Below are positions 44,808 through 54,287 of a stretch of 64,000 bases of DNA, piece by piece. A program made the position numbers and the translations under genes. Position 1 is the stretch's first letter; each line of letters opens with the position of its first letter. Source of the stretch: Ignavibacterium sp. (GTDB lineage: Bacteria; Bacteroidota; Ignavibacteria; Ignavibacteriales; Ignavibacteriaceae); the NCBI RefSeq assembly GCF_025998815.1, contig NZ_AP026678.1, positions 3,224,001 through 3,288,000 of the forward strand, in the 5' to 3' direction. The notes under the pieces were generated by a model, which was not told the origin of the DNA, did no database searches, and worked only from the letters and a program-made list of their open reading frames with translations.

Positions 44808-46594
44808 ATGGTTAAAAATCTTCTTACAATTCTCCTCTTGTCATTTTTAATGACAAATTTCATCCTTGCTCAGAATGCATCTGTAAAGATTCATTCCAAG
44901 CAATTAGTGGATGATAATGCAAATGTTACTTATGTTGAGAAACATAATCCTTCACCTGTTATAATTAATGGTGAATCGATTGGTGTTACCACAAATTATG
45001 ACTATTTCACTAATTCGGTTGTACGTGATCAAATAGTTTATGATGAAGCAAATGATGTTGTTCACTGCTTCAACATGGTCAGACCTTGGCAGGGAGCTGC
45101 TACCAGAAATGCAGTTCACTCATTCAAGTCGGGCGGCTCCTGGACAAATCAGTCAGCTAGTAATGGTGCTGGTGGTTGGCCTCAAATCGATTTAGGATTA
45201 ACCGGACAATTAGCCGGAACAGTTGGAATGGTATTTCATACTCCAAGCAGACTAGCTATTTGGGATGGTTCAACTGGTTACATCGTTGCCCAGTTTGATC
45301 CTTCATCTGATCCATCTGTTCAGATGGCAGGCGATAATATCTGGTTAGGAACTTCTGGTAATAGAACTCAATTTCAGTTTTATAAATCAACCGATTTCGG
45401 TGTATCATTTGTAAATTGGGATAGCATAAGCGCTTATTCGCCATCACCAATTTATTGGGTAGACAATGGTGGAGTTGAAGTTGGTATGTCTAAATCAAAG
45501 AACGAACAATATGTTGCTTACTTTGGAACAAACGTTGGTGACGGACATGTTTTTGATGGTGTTCCTGAAGCCCAAGCAGATAACTTCTGGGCTATCTCTT
45601 CCACAGATGGCGGTGCGACTCTGGACCGGAAAAACAATAGCTCCTGATGGAAAATTTGATTTAGTATCTGGTTATCACACTCCAAACTATGCCCCATTAT
45701 TCGAAAACTTTGGGCAGGTTGATATTGCTGTTGATAACAATGGTGTTATGCACGCCGTTGCTAATGGTTATGGATTAGTATTTAATGCAACAAGAGATAC
45801 TGCAATCGGAAATGCCTTCCCTGTTTTATATTGGAATTCTTCGTCTAATACCTGGGTATCTATAAGTGATCGAAGCTATTGATACAGTTCAGGCTATTGC
45901 CGATTACTATCCTACTAACAGTATTGGTCAGGCTTATCCATCAGTTTCGGTCAGCGATGATGGTCAGGTAATTTATGTTATGTGGACTGGTCCACAGTTT
46001 AATGCTCAAGGCGGATTAGACACCGCTGATAACGGAGCCGCTACCACATATTACTGGAGAGATTTATATCATGCTTTCTCTACTGATGGTGGAAACACCT
46101 GGAACTATGGTGGAACATTCCCTGGCATGAGCTCAAGCCTTTCTGAAGTATTCGGACATGCTGCTCAGCATTTACAGCAGGTTAATCCAACAACTTACAG
46201 AGCACATATAATTTATCTTGCTGACCAGACAACCGGTGTTGGTCCATTTGATAATATTTTAACTGATAATGATCTTGTTTATACAACCTTTGATATTACT
46301 GTTACTTCAACAGACCCAACACCTGTTGCAAGCACTTTTGAATTAGCTCAGAACTATCCAAACCCATTCAACCCGAGCACAAACATTAAATACTCAATTG
46401 CTGAAAGAAGCAATGTTACAATTAAAGTATATGATATGCTCGGTAGTGAAGTTGCTACACTAGTAAATCAGGTTCAGGATGCAGGAACTCACAATGTTGT
46501 ATTTAATGCTTCAAATCTTGCTTCAGGAATGTATGTTTACACAATTACTGCTGGTAACTTTACAGCAACCAAAAAGATGATGTTATTGAAGTAA
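44808..46594 (+). pseudogene. Secreted Asp-box beta-propeller protein with T9SS sorting domain, two frameshifts
   Basis: One gene spread over three frames. It starts at ATG 44808 after AAAAGGAG with a signal peptide (about 1-21, ending ILAQ). The first break is a surplus C at 45621: removing it restores STDGGATWTGK. The second is a surplus C at 45871: removing it gives SISDEAIDTVQAI. The repaired product is 594 residues with Asp boxes (STDFGVSF, STDGGATW, STDGGNTW) typical of sialidase-like propellers, and a type A T9SS C-terminal domain beginning ELAQNYPNPFNPST. It would be exported to the cell surface or medium. A true pseudogene or two sequencing errors are both possible. Confidence 0.82.
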
Positions 46595-46625
46595 TTCAAG
46601 TGTTGAAAATAATGTTCTTTTAACT

Positions 46626-46672
46626 AAAGCGGGTGGCACATTCCTATAAATAGGTTTGACCATCCGCTTTTT
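46626..46672 (+). terminator. Rho-independent terminator
   Basis: An 11-bp stem (AAAGCGGGTGG with CCATCCGCTTT, one G-U pair) encloses a loop with an inner CCTA/TAGG hairpin and ends in a T-run. It closes the Asp-box gene and separates it from the TonB-dependent receptor. Confidence 0.85.
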
Positions 46673-46734
46673 GATTTATTAAACTTAGATTTTTACTATT
46701 ACCTTAACTAATAACAATATATGGTGGAGAAGAG

Positions 46735-49566
46735 ATGAAACGAATTTTTACCGTACTAATAGGTACGCTCCTTCTCAGCTTTTCACTTTATGCACAATCC
46801 GGCGTTGGAAAGCTAAGCGGTAAAGTCATTGACGCTGATACAAAAGAACCGCTTGTTGGAGCAAACATTGTTATATTAAATACAGACTGGGGTGCCGCGA
46901 CTAATGTCGAGGGAGAATATTTTGTTCTTAACATTCCTCCCGGAAACTACGATGTTCGATTCAGTTATGTTGGTTATGCACCTAAAACAGTTCAAAATGT
47001 TCGAATTGTTGCAGGCGTAACTTATGAACTTAATGTTGAATTGAGCACAGATTTTACATTACCTGAAATTGTAATTCAGGACAAAAAGTTTTTTGAAGAA
47101 AAAGCTACTAACACTAAAAAAGTTATAGACTCAGAACAGATTAATCGCTTACCTGTAAAAGGTGTAGAGAAGTTAGCATCACTTCAATCTGGTGTGGTTA
47201 TGTCAGAAGGAAGTGGTGGTTCTGATGGAAATGCTACCATAAATGTTAGAGGCGGTCGTGGTGGCGAAGTATTATATATAGTTGATGGAATACCTCAGAA
47301 TGATGTATTTACTGGCTCTAACTATTCGCAGGTGTCAAACGCGGCCATTGAACAGATAGCATTTGAAATTGGTGGCTATGAAGCGAAATATGGACAAGCA
47401 CAGTCTGGTATCGTTAATGTTACCACTAAAACAGGTTCAGCTAACTATTCTTTGTATGCAGATGTATTGACATCATCCTATACGGATAATTATGGATATA
47501 ACCTTTATACAGGAACTATTGGTGGTCCGATTATACCAGGCAATCCTAAACAGACATTCTTCCTTTCTTTTGAAAGAGGATGGTTTAAAGACTCAGATCC
47601 AAGAGCAATCAATTATGAATTCCCTTCAATAGGAAAATCTTATGACTTTATTCCCGAGAATGATGCTGGTGTTTATAGAATTACCGCTAGAACCAGTCAC
47701 GGTTTCGGTGATTGGACAGCACGTTTAGGAGCTAATATAAATACAAGAGATTATAGAGGTGTGGTTCAGTCTTATATGAAAAATAATGCTGAACATAATA
47801 CAAGAAATAAAGAAATGAACCAGTCATATACCCTTAGATTATCTCAAAATGTCAGTTCAAATTCGTTCTGGAATTTAACGGCTGGTTATAAATTCTTTAA
47901 ACAGGAGTCCGGCGATGGTCTATGGTTTGACGATATAGAAGCTTATGGTGATAGTGCTAAAAATGCACAAAAATTTGGAATAATTCTTCCAGCAAACGGC
48001 CAGAGAATTCAATTTGATGAAAATGGTATTTTTGCAAGGAATGGTCGAATGTGGAATAATTATTCTAAGTATCAATCAAATACTATAAGTGGTGATTTTG
48101 ACTTTACCTCACAAATTGAAAATCATTTGATTGAAGTTGGGTTCGGAGCAAATTATCATACTATCAGAAATTATTCAATCGCACCTATTGGTTTAGCATT
48201 ACCAAGTCTCCAAAGTTTAACACCAGAAGAAAGATATAAAACTTTAACACCTTCTGTTATTGGTTTTGATATTTTTGGTAAGGAAGAAACATCGGAAGAT
48301 AATGCAGAGCTCACAAAATTTGCTCCAAGAAATCCACTTCTTGCTTATGGCTACATTCAGGATAGATTCGAATTAGAGGATCTTGTATTAAATGTAGGTG
48401 TAAGATTTGACTACTTTGATACTAAAGCAGATATATTAAAGAATCCTGAACTGCCTTATGCTGCCGGTAATCCTCAGGAATTTGATGCAGCAGATTTTGT
48501 TAAAAAGAAAGCTGAATTTAAAGTTAGTCCAAGAATCGGTCTTGGATTCCCGGTTACTGCTACAACAGTTTTCCATGCTCAATATGGAAAGTTTATACAG
48601 CAACCTTCGCTCAATCAACTTTATGCTGCTAGATTTGATTATGATTTCTTATTGAGTGATGCTCAGGCAACATTTCTTAACGGTCAGGTAAACAGTGAAG
48701 AAACAACTCAGTATGAAGTTGGTTTCAGACAAGTTTTAGGAAATGTTGCTGCACTTAATATTACAGCATTTTATAAGAATACCAGAGGATTAATAAATCA
48801 ACAGGTTGTATTCTTTTCAAGAACTATTGGTGGTGCACAGGAAGAATATTATGCACCAACAAATACTGATTTTGGTACAATTAAAGGATTAGCATTCTCT
48901 TTGGATGTTTCCAGAGTAAGCTATTTCTCAATGTCTTTTAATTATACTTATTCCATTGCAGAGGGAACCGGTTCATCAACAAGTTCAAACTTTGTCGCTG
49001 CGTTTAGAAATACTGGTAGAGATAGAATCCCTAAGGTTATTGCACCACTTGATTTCGATCAGCGACATACTGGAACTATTAACCTTGATTTCTATGTACC
49101 TAAAGGTGACCTTGGTATTTTTGAATTGCTTAGTGCAAATGTATTGATCTCTTTCAATAGTGGAAGACCATATACACCACTTAAAGAACAAAATCTTTTA
49201 GTTGGAAATACCAACTATGGTGATACAAAAGGATATGTTAATTCTGCTTATGGTCCGGGAAACTTTAGAGTTGATTTGAAACTTGAGAAAGGATTTGCTT
49301 TGGGTAATGCAATGTTTACACCTTATTTATGGATTGAAAACTTGTTTGACGCAGACAATGTTGTAAATGTTTACCGTTCAACCGGTTCTCCGTTGACTAC
49401 TGGATGGCTCAATACTCCGAACGGAAGAACATATGCTGAGAGTACTCCTAATCCTGAAAAATTCAAACAGGATTATCAATCTCTTGAACGAAATCCATTT
49501 AATTTCGGAATACCAAGAACGATAAAAGTTGGATTTAAGGTTAATTTTTCAAACATAACCTTTTAA
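46735..49566 (+). CDS. TonB-dependent outer-membrane receptor with carboxypeptidase-like N-terminal domain
   Basis: 943 residues. A signal peptide (about 1-20, LLLSFSLYAQ) leads to a CarboxypepD_reg-like domain (KLSGKVIDADTKEPLVGANI), then the plug (about 120-230: LASLQSGVV, NVRGGRGGEVLYIVDGIPQN, AKYGQAQSGIVNVTTKTG) and a 22-strand-type barrel ending in a terminal phenylalanine (VGFKVNFSNITF). It takes up an unknown ligand with TonB energy, or forms an attachment complex. The next gene (31-bp gap) encodes a very large secreted protein and then a PorV-type barrel, suggesting a joint outer-membrane unit. It is not a clear SusC since no SusD is adjacent. Confidence 0.9.
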   Translation: MKRIFTVLIGTLLLSFSLYAQSGVGKLSGKVIDADTKEPLVGANIVILNTDWGAATNVEGEYFVLNIPPGNYDVRFSYVGYAPKTVQNVRIVAGVTYELNVELSTDFTLPEIVIQDKKFFEEKATNTKKVIDSEQINRLPVKGVEKLASLQSGVVMSEGSGGSDGNATINVRGGRGGEVLYIVDGIPQNDVFTGSNYSQVSNAAIEQIAFEIGGYEAKYGQAQSGIVNVTTKTGSANYSLYADVLTSSYTDNYGYNLYTGTIGGPIIPGNPKQTFFLSFERGWFKDSDPRAINYEFPSIGKSYDFIPENDAGVYRITARTSHGFGDWTARLGANINTRDYRGVVQSYMKNNAEHNTRNKEMNQSYTLRLSQNVSSNSFWNLTAGYKFFKQESGDGLWFDDIEAYGDSAKNAQKFGIILPANGQRIQFDENGIFARNGRMWNNYSKYQSNTISGDFDFTSQIENHLIEVGFGANYHTIRNYSIAPIGLALPSLQSLTPEERYKTLTPSVIGFDIFGKEETSEDNAELTKFAPRNPLLAYGYIQDRFELEDLVLNVGVRFDYFDTKADILKNPELPYAAGNPQEFDAADFVKKKAEFKVSPRIGLGFPVTATTVFHAQYGKFIQQPSLNQLYAARFDYDFLLSDAQATFLNGQVNSEETTQYEVGFRQVLGNVAALNITAFYKNTRGLINQQVVFFSRTIGGAQEEYYAPTNTDFGTIKGLAFSLDVSRVSYFSMSFNYTYSIAEGTGSSTSSNFVAAFRNTGRDRIPKVIAPLDFDQRHTGTINLDFYVPKGDLGIFELLSANVLISFNSGRPYTPLKEQNLLVGNTNYGDTKGYVNSAYGPGNFRVDLKLEKGFALGNAMFTPYLWIENLFDADNVVNVYRSTGSPLTTGWLNTPNGRTYAESTPNPEKFKQDYQSLERNPFNFGIPRTIKVGFKVNFSNITF

Positions 49567-49597
49567 TTGATGCTGAATAATTAGAGAGGAAATAAAA

Positions 49598-52500
49598 ATG
49601 AGAAATAAAAACATAATAATTAAACTTTTTACTATCATCTTATTGGTAATCGTGTCATTAGCTTTTACCAGTGGTGATGGTGGTAAGAAAACTACCTATA
49701 AAGGGAACCTTTATGCCGGTGATTCTTATAGGTTCTTTATAAATAATATCGAAATGCCGATGAACTGGGAAGGTGTTCTGGCTGATGTTTCCATCGATGG
49801 AAGGGAAGGTGGTCGTGTTGGTGAAAACACTTTCCTTTTCTCGGGTGGATTCTTCCTTAGCGGAAAAACAAATGGAACACCTTGGGCAAATGCAGTCGCA
49901 TCTGCTTCCCGTGTTCAGGATTATGAAAGAGGCACTTACGAATTTGGTACTAATGATTCCAGAAATGGTATTTATGTGTTACGTCAGAGTGACGGTGATT
50001 TTGCTGATAGCTGGATTGAGTGGAAAGATGCAGTTGCACTTGGAGCTTATTATTATGATGGCGATGGCGATGGTCAATATAACCCGGTTGACTTAAATGG
50101 TAACGGGAAATGGGACCCTACAGAAGACAGACCTGATTTAATCGGTGATGCAACTGCATGGCTAGTAATAAAAGATTCCCAAAGACCTTCACTCAGAAGA
50201 TATATTGATGTTACTCCTCAGGGAATAGAAATTCGCCAGAGTGTATTTGGTTTTGCTTCTAAGGGAATTACGGGAAATATGATTTTTATTCGCTACAGCA
50301 TTCTTAATACTGGTTTAGTGGCTGACACTCTTGATGATGTTTATTTCGGAGTTTGGGCTGATGCAGATATTGGTGGTTCTGTTGGCTACACCGATGACCT
50401 CGTAGGTTGTGATACAACATTAAATGCTGGTTTTACATATAACGATGGTGATGACACTCAGTGGGGTGCAACACCTCCTTGCTTTTTAATTGACTTTTTC
50501 CAGGGTCCTATTGCTTATGTTCCAGGTGTAAGTTTTACAGATAATAATGGTAATGGTGTTTATGATGATGGGGTGGATACTCCTCTTGATACTGCCCACA
50601 ATGTTCAGGGACAGGTTCGGGGCGTGAAAGAATATCCTGGCGCGTTAAATGTTGGATTATCGTCCTTTGTGCAATACATTCAAAGCCACCCAACTCAGGG
50701 CGACCCCAATACACAGTTTGAAGCTCGAAACTATATGCTCGGGTTTGACAAATTTGGAAATAATGTTGATCCCGCGACCTGGTCTTTTGGAGGAGTATTC
50801 CAGAATGGTGTTCAGTTGACAGATACTGCTGTTATCAGAAGTCTTGGAATAAATCCTAAATTTATGTACTCTGGAGATCCTGTAACTAAAAATGGATGGT
50901 TAAACATTGGTCCGGATGATCAGAGACAGATGTCGAACACCGGTCCGTTTAAGTTAGTTAAGGGACAACCTGTTGATATAGTTGCTGCTTATGTAGTCGG
51001 TATTGGTCAGAATGCGGCCAATTCTGTCACAGTAGCCAAAGAATATGATCAGGTTGCTCAATTATTATTTGATACAAATTTCCCAACACTTCCTTCACCT
51101 CCGCCGATTAATTTCAGTGTTAAGAATGGAAGCAATTTTATTGATATTGACTGGGATACTTATGAACAGGCAAATTATTTAGGAGTTGATACAGTGTTAG
51201 GAGTTGAAAGAAGACTACAGGGCTTCTATGTTACAGCCTTCAAAACCCGTTCTAAGTCGGATGTAGTGGCTGGTCAGGTTAATAGTAAGATTGTAGCCGA
51301 CTATCAGATTGATAATTTTATAAAAAATGTTTATCAGATAGCTCCAAATGGAGGACAGAATTTAATTATTAAAGAAGCTAATGCTTCAAATAAATTAAAT
51401 CCTGCAATATATAGCGATCCGAATAGTGGCAGAATTAGATTAAGACTTGAGAGAGATCCATTTACAGGTGAACCTTTCGTTAAAGGTCACGAGTACTATT
51501 TTGCAATAACTCAATATTATCTTAATCATCAGGTAATTGTTCCTCGTTCAGGTGGTAATTATGGTGATGTTGGTGATTATTATGACCCGGTAGGTAGTGC
51601 TTATGAAGAATTTGAAACACCTCTTATTTATGCAATCTTTGGCGAAGACCAATATGCACCTGCCTATAGAGGAACACAGGGAACAAGATTATCAGGTGCT
51701 TCTGATGGTGATGTTAAGATTTTGACTGTTAATTCAGATCAACTTACAGGAGATGAATATACTGTTGAATTCTTTGAAGATGTAAATCAGGCACCAGGTA
51801 CCCCTTATTCACCGTTCTGGAGAATTAGAAATAACAGAACAAATTCAATTCTTATTGATTCAAGTAAAACATATGATTTCGATACTACAAAATATGCCGG
51901 TAAAGTGGTTGACGGTTTTATTGTTAAAGTTAAACCTGTTGAGGCATCTATCGGTTTAGAATCACCTGTGTACACACCATCAACAAATAAGTGGTACACA
52001 AGTTTTCGTTCCGATTCTGCTACAGGTATATTTTATGTAGGTAAAGACTTACCACAAGGAACTCCGGCACAAATTGGTGCGACTTCAAATGCTCAATCAA
52101 ATTATATAAGAGCTAACAAGTTGAGAACTGTTGAGTTAAGATTCGGAGTCCAGGGAAAGGCCTACAGATATCTTAATGGATTTAAAGGCACTCCGATTAC
52201 AAGGCGCTCAACTTATATTTATGCTCCATATATTTTCGCTGCTGACACAAATGGTTCAGGTATTCAGAAATTTGGCGAAGGTTTTGTAGATGTTCCTTTC
52301 CAGGCCTGGGTTAAAGATGAACGCTATGGAGAAGAAAGACAATTAGCTGTTGGTTTTGTCGAGTTATCAAAAACAATTTTCGGCAATCCCGATGGCGTTT
52401 GGGACCCAGGTACTGTTACATCGCCATTAGGTAATGAGGCAATCATTATATTTGATGCTCCTTATGACCCAAATGGAAATCAGAATGTTTATACTGGTGG

Positions 52501-53119
52501 TAATGGAACATATTCGGGCAGTAACTGGCCTGATGTTATCAAGGGATATAATCTGAATGATCCGAATGCTACTCCCGATGAAGTTGCTCAGGCACAATCC
52601 CCATTCTTTAATGCTATGTATGTTGTTAGCTTAAAGAAAAATGCTAACGGCGATTTCTATCAACCAGGTGATGTATTAACCATCCCAATGGAAACTTATC
52701 CATACACATCAGCTGATAAATTTACTTTCAAAACTATCTTTAAAGGTCAGTTAAGTGAAGATCAGCAGAGAGCATTGTTTGATAAGGTAAATGTATTCCC
52801 GAATCCGTTGTTTGGATTCAATCCGGCAACAAGTTATGATCCGGCAAATTCTCCGGATGAACCATTTGTAACTTTCTCAAACTTGCCGGATGAAGTAACT
52901 ATCAAAATATTTACTCTGGGTGGAACACTTGTAAGAACTCTTAATACATCTGATAAATCATCTCCAAGTTCTACTTTCCTCAGATGGAACTTAAAGAATG
53001 AAGATGGATTAAGAGTAGCTTCTGGATTATACATCGCTATAGTCTCTTCACCAAAGTTCGGTGAAAAAATTCTGAAGTTCTCGATAATTCAACCACAGAA
53101 GCAGATTCAGCAATATTAA
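49598..53119 (+). CDS. Large secreted surface protein with T9SS-type C-terminal domain
   Basis: 1173 residues, no family recognised for the body. A signal peptide (about 1-25) is followed by a beta-rich ectodomain with aspartate-rich loops that look calcium-binding (DGDGDGQYNPVDLNGNGKWD near 155-175, and DNNGNGVYDDGVDTP). The C-terminal part has NVFPNPLFGFNPATSYD followed by VTIKIFTLGGTLVRTL and ASGLYIAIV, a T9SS type A-like sorting domain with a short extra tail (QPQKQIQQY). It is probably exported through the type IX system and held at the surface. It lies between the TonB-dependent receptor (31 bp) and the PorV-like gene (67 bp). Confidence 0.78.
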   Translation: MRNKNIIIKLFTIILLVIVSLAFTSGDGGKKTTYKGNLYAGDSYRFFINNIEMPMNWEGVLADVSIDGREGGRVGENTFLFSGGFFLSGKTNGTPWANAVASASRVQDYERGTYEFGTNDSRNGIYVLRQSDGDFADSWIEWKDAVALGAYYYDGDGDGQYNPVDLNGNGKWDPTEDRPDLIGDATAWLVIKDSQRPSLRRYIDVTPQGIEIRQSVFGFASKGITGNMIFIRYSILNTGLVADTLDDVYFGVWADADIGGSVGYTDDLVGCDTTLNAGFTYNDGDDTQWGATPPCFLIDFFQGPIAYVPGVSFTDNNGNGVYDDGVDTPLDTAHNVQGQVRGVKEYPGALNVGLSSFVQYIQSHPTQGDPNTQFEARNYMLGFDKFGNNVDPATWSFGGVFQNGVQLTDTAVIRSLGINPKFMYSGDPVTKNGWLNIGPDDQRQMSNTGPFKLVKGQPVDIVAAYVVGIGQNAANSVTVAKEYDQVAQLLFDTNFPTLPSPPPINFSVKNGSNFIDIDWDTYEQANYLGVDTVLGVERRLQGFYVTAFKTRSKSDVVAGQVNSKIVADYQIDNFIKNVYQIAPNGGQNLIIKEANASNKLNPAIYSDPNSGRIRLRLERDPFTGEPFVKGHEYYFAITQYYLNHQVIVPRSGGNYGDVGDYYDPVGSAYEEFETPLIYAIFGEDQYAPAYRGTQGTRLSGASDGDVKILTVNSDQLTGDEYTVEFFEDVNQAPGTPYSPFWRIRNNRTNSILIDSSKTYDFDTTKYAGKVVDGFIVKVKPVEASIGLESPVYTPSTNKWYTSFRSDSATGIFYVGKDLPQGTPAQIGATSNAQSNYIRANKLRTVELRFGVQGKAYRYLNGFKGTPITRRSTYIYAPYIFAADTNGSGIQKFGEGFVDVPFQAWVKDERYGEERQLAVGFVELSKTIFGNPDGVWDPGTVTSPLGNEAIIIFDAPYDPNGNQNVYTGGNGTYSGSNWPDVIKGYNLNDPNATPDEVAQAQSPFFNAMYVVSLKKNANGDFYQPGDVLTIPMETYPYTSADKFTFKTIFKGQLSEDQQRALFDKVNVFPNPLFGFNPATSYDPANSPDEPFVTFSNLPDEVTIKIFTLGGTLVRTLNTSDKSSPSSTFLRWNLKNEDGLRVASGLYIAIVSSPKFGEKILKFSIIQPQKQIQQY

Positions 53120-53128
53120 TAAAATTGT

Positions 53129-53150
53129 GCGGCGGAGTTTATTCCGCCGC
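53129..53150 (+). terminator. Hairpin between the large surface protein and the PorV-like gene
   Basis: Perfect 8-bp GC-only-core stem GCGGCGGA/TCCGCCGC with a 6-nt loop, followed by TTAATAAAATTG. The stem is strong but the U-tract is weak, so it may be a partial terminator that lowers expression of the downstream gene. Confidence 0.55.
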
Positions 53151-53186
53151 TTAATAAAATTGAAAAAAGTTGAGGAGTTAATTGAA

Positions 53187-54206
53187 ATGAAAAAATTGAT
53201 AATTATATTTTTAGCTGTAGCTTGCATTGTTCCAAGCATTGCAGGCGATAAATCGAGGAAAGGAACTACTGGTGCTGACCAGCTGCTTGTTCCTGTTGGT
53301 GCAAGAGGTATAGCAACTGGTGAAGCTTTCCTTTCTAATGTTACTGGTTTGGAAGCACTGTATTACAATCCGGCTGGTTTTGCTCATACCACCGGAAGTG
53401 AAGCAATGTTCAGTTATATGACTTACATTGCTGATATCAATGTTTCTTATTTTGCTATCGGAACCAATCTTGGCGATTTAGGTTCCTTTGCTTTCAGTAT
53501 AAAAACATTCGATATCGGTGATATTCCTGTTACCACTTTTGATGCTCCTGATGGTGATGGTTCCACTTATTCTCCGGGATTTTTGACTGCAGGATTATCA
53601 TATGCTAAAGTGATAACAGATAGAGTAAGTGTTGGTGTAAATGCAAAAGTTATTAGCGAAACTATACTCGATGCTAATGCTACTGGTTTTGCGGTTGATT
53701 TTGGTGTTCAGTATAGATTTAATAATAATTTAACACTTGGTGCTGCTGTAAAAAATATCGGTACTAATATGGTTTATAGCGGTTCTAATTTGCAGGTTAA
53801 CACTGGTATACCTGGAACATTGCCAGGTTCAAGAGAAGGCACCTTCGAAGTAGTTGCTGAACCATTCCAGATTCCTAGCTATTTTGAATTAGCTGTTGGT
53901 TATACTTATGATATTAACGAACAGAATATGCTTCAGATAGCTTCAACTTTCAGGAACAATAATGCACTTGAAGATCAGATGAAATTTGGTCTCGAATATG
54001 GATTCAATCAGATGTTCTTCCTGAGAGCTGGTTATGATTTACTTCTTGAAAATACTGATCAGAATACATTTGGTTTCACAGCCGGCGCCGGTATAAACTA
54101 TCAAATGACCGACGGAATTAATGTTGTTCTTGATTATGCTTTCAGAGATGTTAAAGAATTCCCAACTGCTAATCATATTTTCACCGTTAAACTTGGTCTT
54201 GAATAG
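53187..54206 (+). CDS. PorV/PorQ family outer-membrane beta-barrel protein
   Basis: 339 residues. A signal peptide (about 1-19, ending SIAG) precedes TGADQLLVPVGARGIATGEA and GLEALYYNPAG, the diagnostic N terminus of PorV/PorQ proteins, followed by a FadL-like barrel of alternating strands. PorV is the T9SS component that ferries cargo with C-terminal domains from the translocon to the attachment complex. An in-frame upstream start at 53127 lies within the hairpin; ATG 53187 follows GAGGAG (53172-53177) and begins the signal peptide. Its place beside a T9SS cargo gene suggests a dedicated partner. Confidence 0.85.
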   Translation: MKKLIIIFLAVACIVPSIAGDKSRKGTTGADQLLVPVGARGIATGEAFLSNVTGLEALYYNPAGFAHTTGSEAMFSYMTYIADINVSYFAIGTNLGDLGSFAFSIKTFDIGDIPVTTFDAPDGDGSTYSPGFLTAGLSYAKVITDRVSVGVNAKVISETILDANATGFAVDFGVQYRFNNNLTLGAAVKNIGTNMVYSGSNLQVNTGIPGTLPGSREGTFEVVAEPFQIPSYFELAVGYTYDINEQNMLQIASTFRNNNALEDQMKFGLEYGFNQMFFLRAGYDLLLENTDQNTFGFTAGAGINYQMTDGINVVLDYAFRDVKEFPTANHIFTVKLGLE

Positions 54207-54226
54207 CAGATAGAAAAATCTAATTT

Positions 54227-54270
54227 TAAGGCGTCTGTTTTTAAGTAAATAGACGCCTTATTTGTTTTAT
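54227..54270 (+). terminator. Rho-independent terminator after the PorV-like gene
   Basis: A 10-bp stem TAAGGCGTCT/AGACGCCTTA (arms 54227-54236 and 54251-54260) with a 14-nt loop is followed by TTTGTTTTAT. Strong intrinsic terminator. Confidence 0.85.
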
Positions 54271-54287
54271 TTTGAGGATATTGTAAA

